From the NCBI RefSeq assembly GCF_900102695.1, contig NZ_FMVW01000001.1, positions 62,001-126,000 on the forward strand: a stretch of 64,000 nt of DNA, read 5' to 3'. The position numbers and the translations under genes were made by a program. Position 1 is the first letter of the stretch, and the number at the start of each line of letters is the position of its first letter. This document shows positions 25,792 through 34,969 of the stretch, one piece after another. Source of the DNA: Afifella marina DSM 2698. Lineage in GTDB: Bacteria > Pseudomonadota > Alphaproteobacteria > Rhizobiales > Afifellaceae. The notes below the pieces were generated by a model that saw only the letters and a list, made by a program, of their open reading frames with translations, did no database searches and was not told where the DNA came from.

Positions 25792-27573
25792 ATGATCGCT
25801 CCGGTCTCGACCCTGCACGGTCTTGTCCGCGCAGGGCTTGTCGCTTGCGTCTGTCTTGCGCTGCTGTCTGTCGCTGCGGCGCAGGACGTCTCGGATCGCA
25901 TCCAGCCGGAGCTTGCCACGCCGGTGGCGGAGCCCGCGACGGCCCCGGTTGACGCGAAGGACTGGATGGTGGCGGCAGCCAATCCGCTCGCCGCCGAAGC
26001 CGGCGCCGAGATCCTCAAGCAGGGCGGCAGTGCCATCGACGCGATGGTGGCGGTGCAGCTCGTTCTCGGCCTTGTCGAGCCGCAATCCTCCGGTCTCGGC
26101 GGCGGCGCTTTCCTGCTTTACTGGGATGCCGGCGCGAAGAAACTCTCAACGCTCGACGGCCGCGAAACGGCGCCCTCGGCCGCAACGCCCGAACTCTTTC
26201 TGGGCGACGACGGAGAGCCGCTTGAGTTCTTCGATGCGGTCATCGGCGGGCGTTCCGTCGGCGTCCCTGGCACACCGAGGCTTCTGGAAGATGCGCACAA
26301 GCGCTGGGGGAAGCTTTCCTGGCCGGACCTGTTTCAGCCCGCGATCCGGCTTGCCGAAGACGGGTTTCCGGTTTCGCCGCGCCTTGCCGGCCTCGTTGCT
26401 GAAGAAGCCGACAGCCTTGCCCGTCAGGAGGCGGCGAAAACCTATTTTCTCGACGATCTCTCGTCCGCCCTTTCCGGCGACGGTCGCCTCAAGAACGAGG
26501 CCTATGGCGCAACGCTCAAGCTCCTCGCGGAGAAGGGGGCGGATGCCTTTTATGAAGGCCCGGTCGCGGAAGACATCATCGCCGCCATTCGCCGCTTCGA
26601 TGCCAATCCGGGCGTCATGCGACTACAGGATCTCGAAAATTACGAGGTGAAGGCGCGCGATCCGGTCTGTGTCGCCTACCGCGTCTATCAGGTCTGCGGC
26701 ATGGGCCCGCCATCTTCCGGTGGTGTGACAGTCGGCCAGATCCTGGGCCTGCTGGCGCCTTACGATCTTGTCGCGCTCGGGCCCGAAAGCGTTGCCGCCT
26801 GGCGCCTGATCGGCGACGCCTCCCGTCTCGCCTTCGCCGATCGCGGCCGCTATCTCGCCGATACGGATTTCGTGCCTGCGCCGGTCAAGGGTCTTCTCGA
26901 TCCGGCCTATATGAAGGAACGGGCGAAGCTGCTGGAAGGCGAGGCGCGTCTCAAGACGGCCGAGCCCGGCGAGCCGCAATGGGACCATGCCTTCAATTAT
27001 GTCGACGATCAGGCGATCGAGTTTCCTTCGACCAGCCATTTCGTCATCGTCGATCGTGACGGCAATGTCGTCTCCATGACGACGACGATCGAGAATGGCT
27101 TCGGCTCGCGCTTGATGGTGCGCGGCTTTCTCCTGAACAACGAGCTCACGGATTTTTCCTTCAAGAGCCATGAGGACGGGCGTCCGGTGGCGAACCGCGT
27201 GGAGCCGGGCAAGCGGCCGCGATCTTCCATGGCGCCCACCATCGTTTTCCGCGACGGCGCGCCGGTATTGGCGATCGGCTCGCCGGGCGGTAGCCGCATC
27301 ATCGGCTATGTCGCCGAGGCGCTGATCGGCATTCTCGATTGGGGCATGGACGTGCAAGAGGCAACCGCCCTGCCGCATGCCGTCAATCGCTTCGGCACCT
27401 TCGATCTGGAGGCCGGCACTTCTGCGGAGGATCTGCAGGAGGGGCTTGAAGCACTCGGCTACGCGGTCGAGACGCGCGACCTCAATTCCGGCCTGCATGC
27501 GATCGCCATCGGGGAAGACGGGCTCTCCGGCGGTGCCGATCCGCGCCGCGAAGGGGTCGCGATCGGGGAGTGA
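25792..27573 (+). CDS. ggt: Gamma-glutamyltransferase
   Basis: The 593-residue precursor has a signal peptide (about residues 1-32) and the N-terminal nucleophile fold of GGT. The self-cleavage and catalytic threonine is Thr414 in PSTSHFVIVD. Substrate residues include DGRETAP near residue 122, GSRLMV near 440, and GSPGGSRII near 500. The enzyme hydrolyses glutathione and gamma-glutamyl compounds in the periplasm. It lies seven bases after the SDR gene, so it probably shares its transcript. Hairpins follow the stop. Confidence 0.93.
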   Translation: MIAPVSTLHGLVRAGLVACVCLALLSVAAAQDVSDRIQPELATPVAEPATAPVDAKDWMVAAANPLAAEAGAEILKQGGSAIDAMVAVQLVLGLVEPQSSGLGGGAFLLYWDAGAKKLSTLDGRETAPSAATPELFLGDDGEPLEFFDAVIGGRSVGVPGTPRLLEDAHKRWGKLSWPDLFQPAIRLAEDGFPVSPRLAGLVAEEADSLARQEAAKTYFLDDLSSALSGDGRLKNEAYGATLKLLAEKGADAFYEGPVAEDIIAAIRRFDANPGVMRLQDLENYEVKARDPVCVAYRVYQVCGMGPPSSGGVTVGQILGLLAPYDLVALGPESVAAWRLIGDASRLAFADRGRYLADTDFVPAPVKGLLDPAYMKERAKLLEGEARLKTAEPGEPQWDHAFNYVDDQAIEFPSTSHFVIVDRDGNVVSMTTTIENGFGSRLMVRGFLLNNELTDFSFKSHEDGRPVANRVEPGKRPRSSMAPTIVFRDGAPVLAIGSPGGSRIIGYVAEALIGILDWGMDVQEATALPHAVNRFGTFDLEAGTSAEDLQEGLEALGYAVETRDLNSGLHAIAIGEDGLSGGADPRREGVAIGE

Positions 27574-27635
27574 ACTGGCCTCACCGTTTTTTGCTTTGCC
27601 TCGAACGCTCCTGTCGCGCTCTCAAGGTGCAATGA

Positions 27636-27649
27636 GGGAGTTCGCTCCC
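27636..27649. terminator. GGGAG-TTCG-CTCCC hairpin after ggt
   Basis: A 5-bp stem with a stable TTCG tetraloop lies 62 bases after the ggt stop. No T-run follows. Confidence 0.35.
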
Positions 27650-27679
27650 GAAAGCCATCATGCACGGCCCGGGCACAGG

Positions 27680-27704
27680 CTCTCCCACCTCCCATAAGGG
27701 AGAG
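27680..27704. repeat. RIME-like hairpin fragment between ggt and the ABC operon
   Basis: CTCTCCC (27680-27686) pairs with GGGAGAG (27698-27704) across an 11-base loop. The same CTCTCCCC...GGGGAGAG theme recurs in the repeats near 38.6 and 47.9 kb, so this looks like a partial copy of that repeat family. Confidence 0.4.
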
Positions 27705-27763
27705 GCGACGCAAAAGGCTCAGCCCGGCCCGCAAGGAATGGCACGGGAGAAAGATAGAACGCC

Positions 27764-28975
27764 ATGTCCAGGATATTCGCCGCTGTCTTCGCGCTGATCT
27801 TTGCAGCGACCGCCCATGCAGAGTCGCCCGATCCTGAGAACTGGGAGGCCGTGCTTGCCGAAGCGAAGGGCGAGACCGTCTATTTCCATGCCTGGGGCGG
27901 CGAGACCCGCATCAATGCCTACATCGCCTGGGCTGCCGGCGAGGTCAAAGAGCGCTTTGGCGTGACGCTGAAGCAGGTGAAGGTCGCCGACACCGCCAAT
28001 GTCGTCTCCAAGATCGTTGCGGAAAAGGCGGCCGGGCGCGATGAGAATGGCACCGTGGATCTCGTCTGGATCAATGGTGAGAATTTTGTCTCTCTGAAAG
28101 AGGCGGGTCTCCTGCTCGACCGCCCCTGGGCGACGAAGCTGCCGAACTACCGCTTCGTGGATGAGGAGGGAAAACCCACGGTCAAGACTGATTTCACCGT
28201 GCCGACCGACGGGCTCGAAGCGCCATGGGGCATGGCGAAGCTTGTCTTCTTCTACGATACGGCGCGCCTGGAAAATCCGCCGAAATCCATGCCGGCTCTC
28301 CTGGAATGGGCGAAGGCCAATCCCGGTCGTTTCACCTATCCGCAGCCGCCCGACTTTCTCGGTTCCACTTTTCTGAAACAGGCGCTCTACGAGCTTGCTC
28401 CCGATCCCGAAGTGCTGATGCAGGCGGCCGATGACGAGACCTTCGCCCGCCAGACGAAGCCGCTCTTTGCGTTCCTCGACGAACTCCATCCGCTTCTCTG
28501 GCGGCAGGGGCGCGCTTTCCCTCAGAATTACGGGACGTTGCGCCGACTTCTCGCCGATAGCGAGGTCGATATCACCTTTGCCTTCAATCCGGCAGATGCC
28601 TCAAGCGCCATTGCGGCCCACGAATTGCCGGACACGGTGAGAAGCTATGTTCCGGAGGCGGGATCGATCGCCAATTCGCATTTCCTGGCGATCCCGTTCA
28701 ACGCCAATGCCAAGGCGGGTGCCATGGTCGTTGCGAATTTCCTGATGTCGCCGGAGGCGCAGGCCCGCAAGCAGGACCCGAATGTCTGGGGGGATCCGAC
28801 GGTCCTCGATGTCGATGCCCTGCCGCAGGAGGATCGTGCCCGCTTTGATGCGCTCGACCTCGGCGTTGCCACCCTGCCACCGGAAGACCTCGGCAAGGCG
28901 CTTCCCGAACCGCATGCAAGCTGGATGGAGCGGCTGGAGACAGAATGGGCGCGGCGCTACAGAGCTGGCCAATAA
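27764..28975 (+). CDS. ynjB: ABC transporter substrate-binding protein, YnjB family
   Basis: The 403-residue protein has a signal peptide (about 1-19, cut after AHA) and the extracellular solute-binding fold. WEAVLAEAKGETVYFHAWGGETRINAYI at the start of the mature protein and VDLVWINGENFVSLKE (about 97-112) are characteristic of YnjB-type binding proteins. Members are found with YnjC and YnjD but their substrate is unproven; similarity to thiamine- and iron-binding proteins is remote. The permease gene starts inside its 3' end (31-base overlap). Confidence 0.85.
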   Translation: MSRIFAAVFALIFAATAHAESPDPENWEAVLAEAKGETVYFHAWGGETRINAYIAWAAGEVKERFGVTLKQVKVADTANVVSKIVAEKAAGRDENGTVDLVWINGENFVSLKEAGLLLDRPWATKLPNYRFVDEEGKPTVKTDFTVPTDGLEAPWGMAKLVFFYDTARLENPPKSMPALLEWAKANPGRFTYPQPPDFLGSTFLKQALYELAPDPEVLMQAADDETFARQTKPLFAFLDELHPLLWRQGRAFPQNYGTLRRLLADSEVDITFAFNPADASSAIAAHELPDTVRSYVPEAGSIANSHFLAIPFNANAKAGAMVVANFLMSPEAQARKQDPNVWGDPTVLDVDALPQEDRARFDALDLGVATLPPEDLGKALPEPHASWMERLETEWARRYRAGQ

Positions 28976-30693
28976 TACCGACTCAACAGAAGCTGGAGCG
29001 GCCGCGATCGCGGCTGATCGCTTTTCCGATTGCGGTTCTCGCGCTTCTGGTGCTGCCGGTGGTCGCCGGCCTCCTCGGTGCGGCGCTGCCGGCGTTCGGC
29101 TATCTCCCCGTTCTCGGGCTTGAGGATTTCTCTCTCGAGCCCTTCGTCGCACTTGTTGGCGCGCCCGGCATTGGTGTCTCCCTCGCCCTCAGCCTGTGCG
29201 CGGGTCTGTGCACGACGACTCTTGCCTTCCTGGTGGTGATGGGCTTTGTCGCCGCCTGGCATGGGACGCGGGTCTTTCGCGTCTTTCGGCGCCTGATTGC
29301 GCCGCTCCTGTCTGTCCCGCATGCGGCGGCGGCTTTCGGGCTCGCCTTTCTGATTGCGCCCTCCGGCCTTCTGATGCGGGCTTTGTCCCCCTGGCCGAGC
29401 GGTTTCGCGCGGCCGCCGGACTGGCTGATCGTGCATGATCCGGCTGGGCTTGCGATGACGGCGGGCCTTGTCGTGAAAGAGATCCCTTTCCTCTTCCTGA
29501 TGGCCCTCGCGGCCCTTCCGCAGGTCGAGGCGGAGCCGCGTCTCAACATGGCCCGGGCGCTCGGCTACGGCCGCGTCGCGGCCTTTCTTTTCTCCGTTCT
29601 GCCGCCGCTCTACGCCCAGCTCCGTCTGCCGATCTTCGCCATCATCGCCTATGCCTGTTCCGTCGTCGATGTCGCTTTGATTCTCGGGCCGACGACACCG
29701 GCCCCCCTCGCTGTGCGCATCCTGGAATGGCAGGCGGATCCTGACCTGTCCCTGCGTAGCCTCGCGGCTGCCGGCGCGTTGGCGCAGTTTGCGCTCGCCT
29801 CTTTCGCTATTTGCCTATGGCTTGCTCTCGAATGGCTCGTCGCCCGAATTGGAGCGAAGCTGATGGCGTCGGGTCATCGCTTTCGCCGTGACGGGCTTGT
29901 CCGCCATCTGGCCGGGGCAACGATGAGCCTTGCCGCCGGTCTCGTCCTCGCCGGTCTCGCCACGCTGGCGCTTTGGTCAATCGCCGGCTTTTGGGCTTTC
30001 CCGGATATCTGGCCGAATGCGCTGACCTTTGACACCTGGCGCAGCGTGATCGCGACGCTGGGCGGGCCTCTCGACAACGCCCTTTTGATCGCCGGGCTCT
30101 CCTCCGTCCTGGCCGTCGTTCTTGCTCTCGGTGCGCTGGAATATGAGACTCGCACCGGCGGAACGACGACGACGCGAGCGCTGGTCGCGCTTTATCTACC
30201 GCTTCTCGTGCCGCAGATCGCATTTCTCTTCGGCCTCGACATGCTCCTCGTCTCGCTGCGCCTCGACGGCTGGCTTTTGGCCGTCGTCCTCGCCCATCTC
30301 GTCTTTGTTTTCCCGTATGTGCTTCTTTCGCTGTCGCAGCCCTGGCATGCGCTTGATCCGCGCTACGCTTTGATCGCGCGAAGTCTCGGACGCAGTGCCG
30401 ATGCCGTCTTCTGGAGGATCCGCCTGCCGATGCTGTCTCGTGCGATCGCGACCGCGACGGCGCTCGGCTTCGCCGTTTCGATTTCGCTTTATCTGCCGAC
30501 GCTCCTGATCGGTGCCGGGCGCTGGCCGACCGTGACGACTGAGGCCGTGGCCCTGTCGTCGGGTGGCGATCGGCGCATCACGGCTGCGACCGCGCTCGTT
30601 CAGGCCTTTCTCCCGTTCCTGGGCTTCGGACTTGCTGCCATGCTTCCCGCCTTGCTTTTTCGCCGCCGCGCGGCCATGCGTGCGGGCGGATGA
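28945..30693 (+). CDS. ynjC: ABC transporter permease, YnjC family (duplicated)
   Basis: The 582-residue protein carries two binding-protein-dependent transport modules of about six helices each. The first EAA-type loop is in MARALGYGRVAAFLF (about residue 200) and the second in YALIARSLGRSADAVFWRI (about 472), the points where the ATPase docks. A single-chain fused permease is usual in this family. ATG 28945 has GGAGA upstream and sits inside the end of the binding-protein gene; the ATPase gene begins 4 bases before its stop. Confidence 0.85.
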   Translation: MGAALQSWPIIPTQQKLERPRSRLIAFPIAVLALLVLPVVAGLLGAALPAFGYLPVLGLEDFSLEPFVALVGAPGIGVSLALSLCAGLCTTTLAFLVVMGFVAAWHGTRVFRVFRRLIAPLLSVPHAAAAFGLAFLIAPSGLLMRALSPWPSGFARPPDWLIVHDPAGLAMTAGLVVKEIPFLFLMALAALPQVEAEPRLNMARALGYGRVAAFLFSVLPPLYAQLRLPIFAIIAYACSVVDVALILGPTTPAPLAVRILEWQADPDLSLRSLAAAGALAQFALASFAICLWLALEWLVARIGAKLMASGHRFRRDGLVRHLAGATMSLAAGLVLAGLATLALWSIAGFWAFPDIWPNALTFDTWRSVIATLGGPLDNALLIAGLSSVLAVVLALGALEYETRTGGTTTTRALVALYLPLLVPQIAFLFGLDMLLVSLRLDGWLLAVVLAHLVFVFPYVLLSLSQPWHALDPRYALIARSLGRSADAVFWRIRLPMLSRAIATATALGFAVSISLYLPTLLIGAGRWPTVTTEAVALSSGGDRRITAATALVQAFLPFLGFGLAAMLPALLFRRRAAMRAGG

Positions 30694-31355
30694 CCTCAGC
30701 TCCCGAAGCAACCGATGCCCTGACCCTTTCGCAGGTGAGGATCAGCCTCGCGGGCCGGCTCCTTCTGTCTGTCGACAAGACGATCCGCCCAGGCGAGGTC
30801 CTGACCGTGATGGGGCCCTCGGGCTCCGGGAAATCGACGCTTCTTGCGTTTGCTGCCGGTTTTCTCGATCCGATTTTTGCGGTTGAAGGGCGGGTGCTTT
30901 TGGCCGGCGAAGACGTGACCCGCCGGCCTGCAGAAGCCCGCCAGATGGGCCTTCTCTTTCAAGATCCTTTGCTTTTTCCGCACTTGTCCGTTGCCGGCAA
31001 CCTTCTCTTCGGCCTGCGGCCGGGCTCCTCCCGTGAGGCGCGTCAGGACACCGTGTCGGCCGCCCTTGCGGAGGTGGGGCTCGAGGGCATGGAAGGCCGC
31101 GACCCGGCAACACTCTCCGGTGGCCAGAGAGCACGCATCGCGCTTCTTCGCACGCTCCTGTCGCGCCCACGCGCGCTCCTCCTCGACGAGCCGTTTTCGA
31201 AGCTCGATGTGGCCCTGCGCGATCAGATGCGTCGGCTCGTCTTCGATGAGGCCGGCAAACGCAATCTCCCGGTCCTTCTGGTGACGCATGATCGCCAGGA
31301 TGCCGAGGCCGCTGGGGGGCCGGTCATCGAGCTGGGTGGGACGAGCGACGAATGA
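30690..31355 (+). CDS. ynjD: ABC transporter ATP-binding protein, YnjD family
   Basis: The 221-residue ATPase has Walker A GPSGSGKST (about 42-50), a Q-loop in LLFQDPLLFPH, the signature LSGGQRARIALLRTLL, Walker B LLLDEPFSKLD and the switch His in VTHDRQ. The short length and sequence fit YnjD. It overlaps the permease stop by 4 bases and the hrpB start by 4 bases, so the importer and the helicase share one transcript. Confidence 0.87.
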   Translation: MTSAPEATDALTLSQVRISLAGRLLLSVDKTIRPGEVLTVMGPSGSGKSTLLAFAAGFLDPIFAVEGRVLLAGEDVTRRPAEARQMGLLFQDPLLFPHLSVAGNLLFGLRPGSSREARQDTVSAALAEVGLEGMEGRDPATLSGGQRARIALLRTLLSRPRALLLDEPFSKLDVALRDQMRRLVFDEAGKRNLPVLLVTHDRQDAEAAGGPVIELGGTSDE

Positions 31356-33811
31356 ATGCCTTGCGTCTGCCGGTCGAGGAAGCGCTTCCCGCGCTGTTTG
31401 ACGCGCTGCGCGTGCCGGGTGCGGCCGTCCTCATTGCTCCAACCGGCGCCGGCAAGACGACGCGTGTGCCGCTCGCGGTTCTTGAGGAGGGGCTGGCGGG
31501 CACGGGCAAGATCATCGTTGTTGAGCCGCGCCGGCTTGCCGCGCGTGCCGCCGCCTCCCGCATGGCAAAAATGCTCGGCGAAGAGGTGGGCCAGACCGTC
31601 GGCTACCGCGTGCGCATGGAAAGCCGCATCTCCCGCACGACCCGCATCGAACTCGTCACGGGCGGCGTTTTCGTGCGCATGATCCTCGACGATCCGGGCC
31701 TTGAGGGGATCGGTGCCATTCTCTTCGATGAGGTGCATGAGCGCTCGATCGATGCCGATCTCGGTGTGGCGCTGGCGCTGGATGCCCGCTCCGCGCTGCG
31801 TCCCGATGTGAAGCTCTGCGCCATGTCGGCGACTGTCGACGGGGCGCGCTTTTCCGCGCTTTTCGGTGATGCGCCGGTGGTGGAGGGCGCCGGCCGCCTC
31901 TTTCCTGTCGACACCCGCTATCTCGGGCAGTCTCCCAACAGACGGGCCGAAGACGGCGTGGAAGCCGCGATCCTGCAGGCCTTGCGCGAGGAGGAGGGGA
32001 GCGTGCTCGCCTTTCTGCCTGGCCAGGCGGAGATCCTGCGCCTTGCCGACCGGCTTGCCGGCAAGGTTGGGGCGCATGTCGATCTCGCGCCGCTTTACGG
32101 CGCCCTCGACTTGAAAGACCAGGACAGAGCGGTGCGTCCCGCAGCTGCCGGCCGCCGCAAGGTGGTGTTGGCGACGTCCATTGCCGAGACGTCGCTGACG
32201 ATCGAGGGCGTGCGCATTGTCGTCGACAGCGGCCTGTCGCGGCGTCCGCGCTATGATCCGGGCTCGGGCCTCACGCGGCTTGAGACGGTGCGGGTGTCGC
32301 GCGCGGCCGCCGATCAGCGCCGCGGCCGGGCGGGTCGCACCGAGCCGGGCCTCTGCTTTCGGCTGTGGGACGAGCCGCAGAATGCCGGGCTCATGCCCTT
32401 CGACAGGCCGGAAATCCTGGAGGCGGAGCTCTCCGCCTTTGTGCTGTCGCTTCTCTCCTGGGGCGTGCGTGAGCCCGAAGCGCTCGCCTGGCTCGATCCG
32501 CCGCCGCAGGCGGCGTTTTCGGAGGCGATGGAGCTTCTTGGCCGTCTCGGCGCGATCGACCGCTCGGGCCTATTGTCCGAGCACGGCAAGGCGCTGGCGA
32601 CGTTCCCGCTCGCCCCGCGCCTGGCCCATATGATCCTCCTGGCGGCCGAAAACGGCGCGGCGTGGGAAGCCGCCGAGATCGCAGTTCTTGTGTCTGAACA
32701 AGGACTTGGCGGGCGTTCCAGCGACCTTCACCATCGCCTTTCCGTCGTGCGCGGCGCGCGCGGCGGGCGGGGGGCGAAGGCGCGCGAGGCGGCGAAGCGC
32801 TGGGCGCGGCTGGCGGAGGAGACAGTGGGGCGAAAACCGCGAGAGGGGGCGACCTCGGCCGGGCTGCATCTTGCCGCCGCATGGCCGGAAAGGATCGCGA
32901 AATCGCGAGGACCGGGCGGCCGCTTTTTGATGGCGAACGGTCGCGGCGCCTATCTCGATGAGGGCGATCCCCTTGCTGCAGAAGAGTTTTTGGCGATCGC
33001 CGAAGTCCAGGGCGGCGGCGCCGATGCACGCATTCTGCTCGCCGCACCGCTGACGCGCGGCGAAATTGAGGCGGCTTTCGAGATTTCAGAAGACGATGAG
33101 TTTTCTTATGATTCGGCGGCGGATCGCATCAATGCCCGCCGCGTGCGTCGGCTTGGCGCGCTGGTCATTTCCGCTAAGCCATTGAAATCATTCGATCCGG
33201 AAAAAGCGGCGGCGCTTCTCGCCGAGGCCGCGCTGAAGCGGGGACTGGAGGCTCTGCCCTGGCCCGAAGAAACCCGACAAATATTTGATCGCATTGCCTT
33301 TTTGCGCCGGCATGAGGGCGACGCCTGGCCCGATCTTTCCGATAAAGCGCTCGCCGAACGCGCCGAGGAATGGCTCCTGCCTTTGGCGGGGACAAGTCTC
33401 TCGCTCGGCGGAATCAGCCGAGACTCGGTCAAAGAGGCGACTCAACCGCTGATTCCGTGGTCCAAGCTCCAAGAGCTCGATCGCAAGGCGCCGGCGACGT
33501 TTGTGGCGCCATCCGGCCGCGAGGTCGCGATCGATTATTCCGGAGACACGCCGACGGTCGCGATCACGCCGCAGAACCTTTTTTCGCTCGATGTACATCC
33601 GAGGATTTTGGACGGCCGCCTGCCGCTCACTTTCGAGCTTTTATCCCCGGCCGGGCGGCCGATGCAGGTGACCCAGGATCTCCCCGGCTTCTGGCGCGGC
33701 TCGTGGCGCGATGTGCGCGCGGAGATGCGCGGCCGCTATCTGAAACACGACTGGCCGGAAGACCCGGCGACAGCTGCGCCTTCGACCGGCGCCAAACGGC
33801 GCAAGAGCTGA
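31352..33811 (+). CDS. hrpB: ATP-dependent helicase HrpB
   Basis: The 819-residue DEAH-box helicase shows motif I APTGAGKTTRVPLAVL (about 29-44), motif II DEVHERS (about 127), motif III MSATVDG, motif V IAETSLTIEGVRIVVDSG and motif VI QRRGRAGRTEPG, then the HrpB-specific C-terminal domain ending near DVHPRILDGRLPLTFELLSP. HrpB is close to the RNA helicases of the HrpA/DHX group; its cellular role is not well known. The start overlaps the ynjD stop (ATGA), an arrangement that is probably incidental. Confidence 0.93.
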   Translation: MNALRLPVEEALPALFDALRVPGAAVLIAPTGAGKTTRVPLAVLEEGLAGTGKIIVVEPRRLAARAAASRMAKMLGEEVGQTVGYRVRMESRISRTTRIELVTGGVFVRMILDDPGLEGIGAILFDEVHERSIDADLGVALALDARSALRPDVKLCAMSATVDGARFSALFGDAPVVEGAGRLFPVDTRYLGQSPNRRAEDGVEAAILQALREEEGSVLAFLPGQAEILRLADRLAGKVGAHVDLAPLYGALDLKDQDRAVRPAAAGRRKVVLATSIAETSLTIEGVRIVVDSGLSRRPRYDPGSGLTRLETVRVSRAAADQRRGRAGRTEPGLCFRLWDEPQNAGLMPFDRPEILEAELSAFVLSLLSWGVREPEALAWLDPPPQAAFSEAMELLGRLGAIDRSGLLSEHGKALATFPLAPRLAHMILLAAENGAAWEAAEIAVLVSEQGLGGRSSDLHHRLSVVRGARGGRGAKAREAAKRWARLAEETVGRKPREGATSAGLHLAAAWPERIAKSRGPGGRFLMANGRGAYLDEGDPLAAEEFLAIAEVQGGGADARILLAAPLTRGEIEAAFEISEDDEFSYDSAADRINARRVRRLGALVISAKPLKSFDPEKAAALLAEAALKRGLEALPWPEETRQIFDRIAFLRRHEGDAWPDLSDKALAERAEEWLLPLAGTSLSLGGISRDSVKEATQPLIPWSKLQELDRKAPATFVAPSGREVAIDYSGDTPTVAITPQNLFSLDVHPRILDGRLPLTFELLSPAGRPMQVTQDLPGFWRGSWRDVRAEMRGRYLKHDWPEDPATAAPSTGAKRRKS

Positions 33812-33827
33812 GCCCGCGCGATGCGCT

Positions 33828-34853
33828 CTAACGCCAGCGGCGGCGGTCGAGCGGCACGGAGAATCTTTCGGGCGCCCGTGCGAAGGCGGCAAGGCCGGTG
33901 AGTGCCGGCTGCTCGGCCGTGACGAGGCGCGTCGGGATCTGCCGCATCAGGTTTTCATGCGGATATTTCGCCTCGAAGGCGCGGCGGAATTCGCCCTCTT
34001 TGAGGAGAAGCGCGATGCGCGGCGCGATGCCGCCGGCGATGAAGACGCCGCCCGTCGCCATGAAGACGAGGGCAAGGTCGCCCGCGACGCGCCCGAGCAG
34101 GCGGCAATAGAGCGTCATCGTGGCGAGCGCGAGCGGATCCTCGCCGCCAAGTGCCGCATTCGTCACTTCCGCCGGTGTCGACAAGGATGCGGCAAGCCCG
34201 CGCGCGGCGGCCACAGCCCGGTAAAGCCTCGGAATGCCGCGCCCGGCCAAAAGCGCCTCGGCGGAGATGCGCCCGCCCTCCTTTTCGATATGCGGCCAGA
34301 TCGGAAATTCGTCGTCGGCATCCGGCCCGAGTGCCACATGCCCGCCTTCGCCCGGCACCGGCGTCCACAGGCTCGAAGCGTAGACGAGGCCGGCGACACC
34401 GAGCCCGGTGCCGGGGCCGAGAACGACGCGGCAATTCTCTTCCGGCGCGAGCTCCGGCCCGATCGCCTCCGTCGTCATGCCGGGATCGTCGAGGGCGGAG
34501 ATCGCCAGCGCCTGCGCCTCGAAATCGTTGAGAAGCGCGACGTCCTCGATGTCGGTTGCCACCATCACGTCGCGCGGGCGGATGATCCATTCGGCATTGG
34601 TGAGATCGACCTCGTCGCCGTCGATCGGCCCGGCGAGCGCAAAGAGTGCCGAACGCGGCCGGATGTCGGTCTTGGCGAGGACCGCCGCACGGACGGCGCT
34701 TTCGATGTTGGGAAAGTCGCCGGTGCGGACCGGTGCGAAATGGAGCACCTCCTCGTCCCTGCCGGGGAGAAGCGCAAAGCGGGCATTGGTGCCGCCGATA
34801 TCGCCGAGAAGGACGGGAAAGGCGAGTGTTTCGATCTTGTGGGAAGACGCCAT
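33828..34853 (-). CDS. glk: Glucokinase
   Basis: The 341-residue protein is a bacterial-type glucokinase of the ROK-unrelated Glk family: GDIGGTNARFAL (about 17-28) binds phosphate, GPGTGLGVAGL (about 143) and EGGHVALGP follow, and a C-terminal helix bundle starts at GGVFIAGGI. It phosphorylates glucose with ATP in the cytoplasm. ATG 34853 gives the family-typical start MASSHKIETLAFPVLLGD; the frame is open to 34895. It is divergent from the BMP-type binding-protein gene and converges with hrpB after 16 bases. Confidence 0.92.
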   Translation of the reverse strand: MASSHKIETLAFPVLLGDIGGTNARFALLPGRDEEVLHFAPVRTGDFPNIESAVRAAVLAKTDIRPRSALFALAGPIDGDEVDLTNAEWIIRPRDVMVATDIEDVALLNDFEAQALAISALDDPGMTTEAIGPELAPEENCRVVLGPGTGLGVAGLVYASSLWTPVPGEGGHVALGPDADDEFPIWPHIEKEGGRISAEALLAGRGIPRLYRAVAAARGLAASLSTPAEVTNAALGGEDPLALATMTLYCRLLGRVAGDLALVFMATGGVFIAGGIAPRIALLLKEGEFRRAFEAKYPHENLMRQIPTRLVTAEQPALTGLAAFARAPERFSVPLDRRRWR

Positions 34854-34875
34854 ATCGAACCTGGATGTGCCTGAT

Positions 34876-34896
34876 AAAGGAGGTGCAACGCACATG
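34876..34896 (+). promoter_or_regulatory. Strong Shine-Dalgarno before an out-of-frame upstream ORF
   Basis: AAAGGAGGTG at 34876-34885 precedes an ATG at 34894 that opens a 59-codon frame ending at 35073, overlapping the start of the binding-protein gene (34970) in another frame. It may be a leader ORF or chance. Confidence 0.3.
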
Positions 34897-34969
34897 AGCC
34901 CATGTCAATCTGAGGCCCATGGCAACCTGGGCGGCAAAGCCGCCAGCGAAGACTTCAAGGGAGAACGGA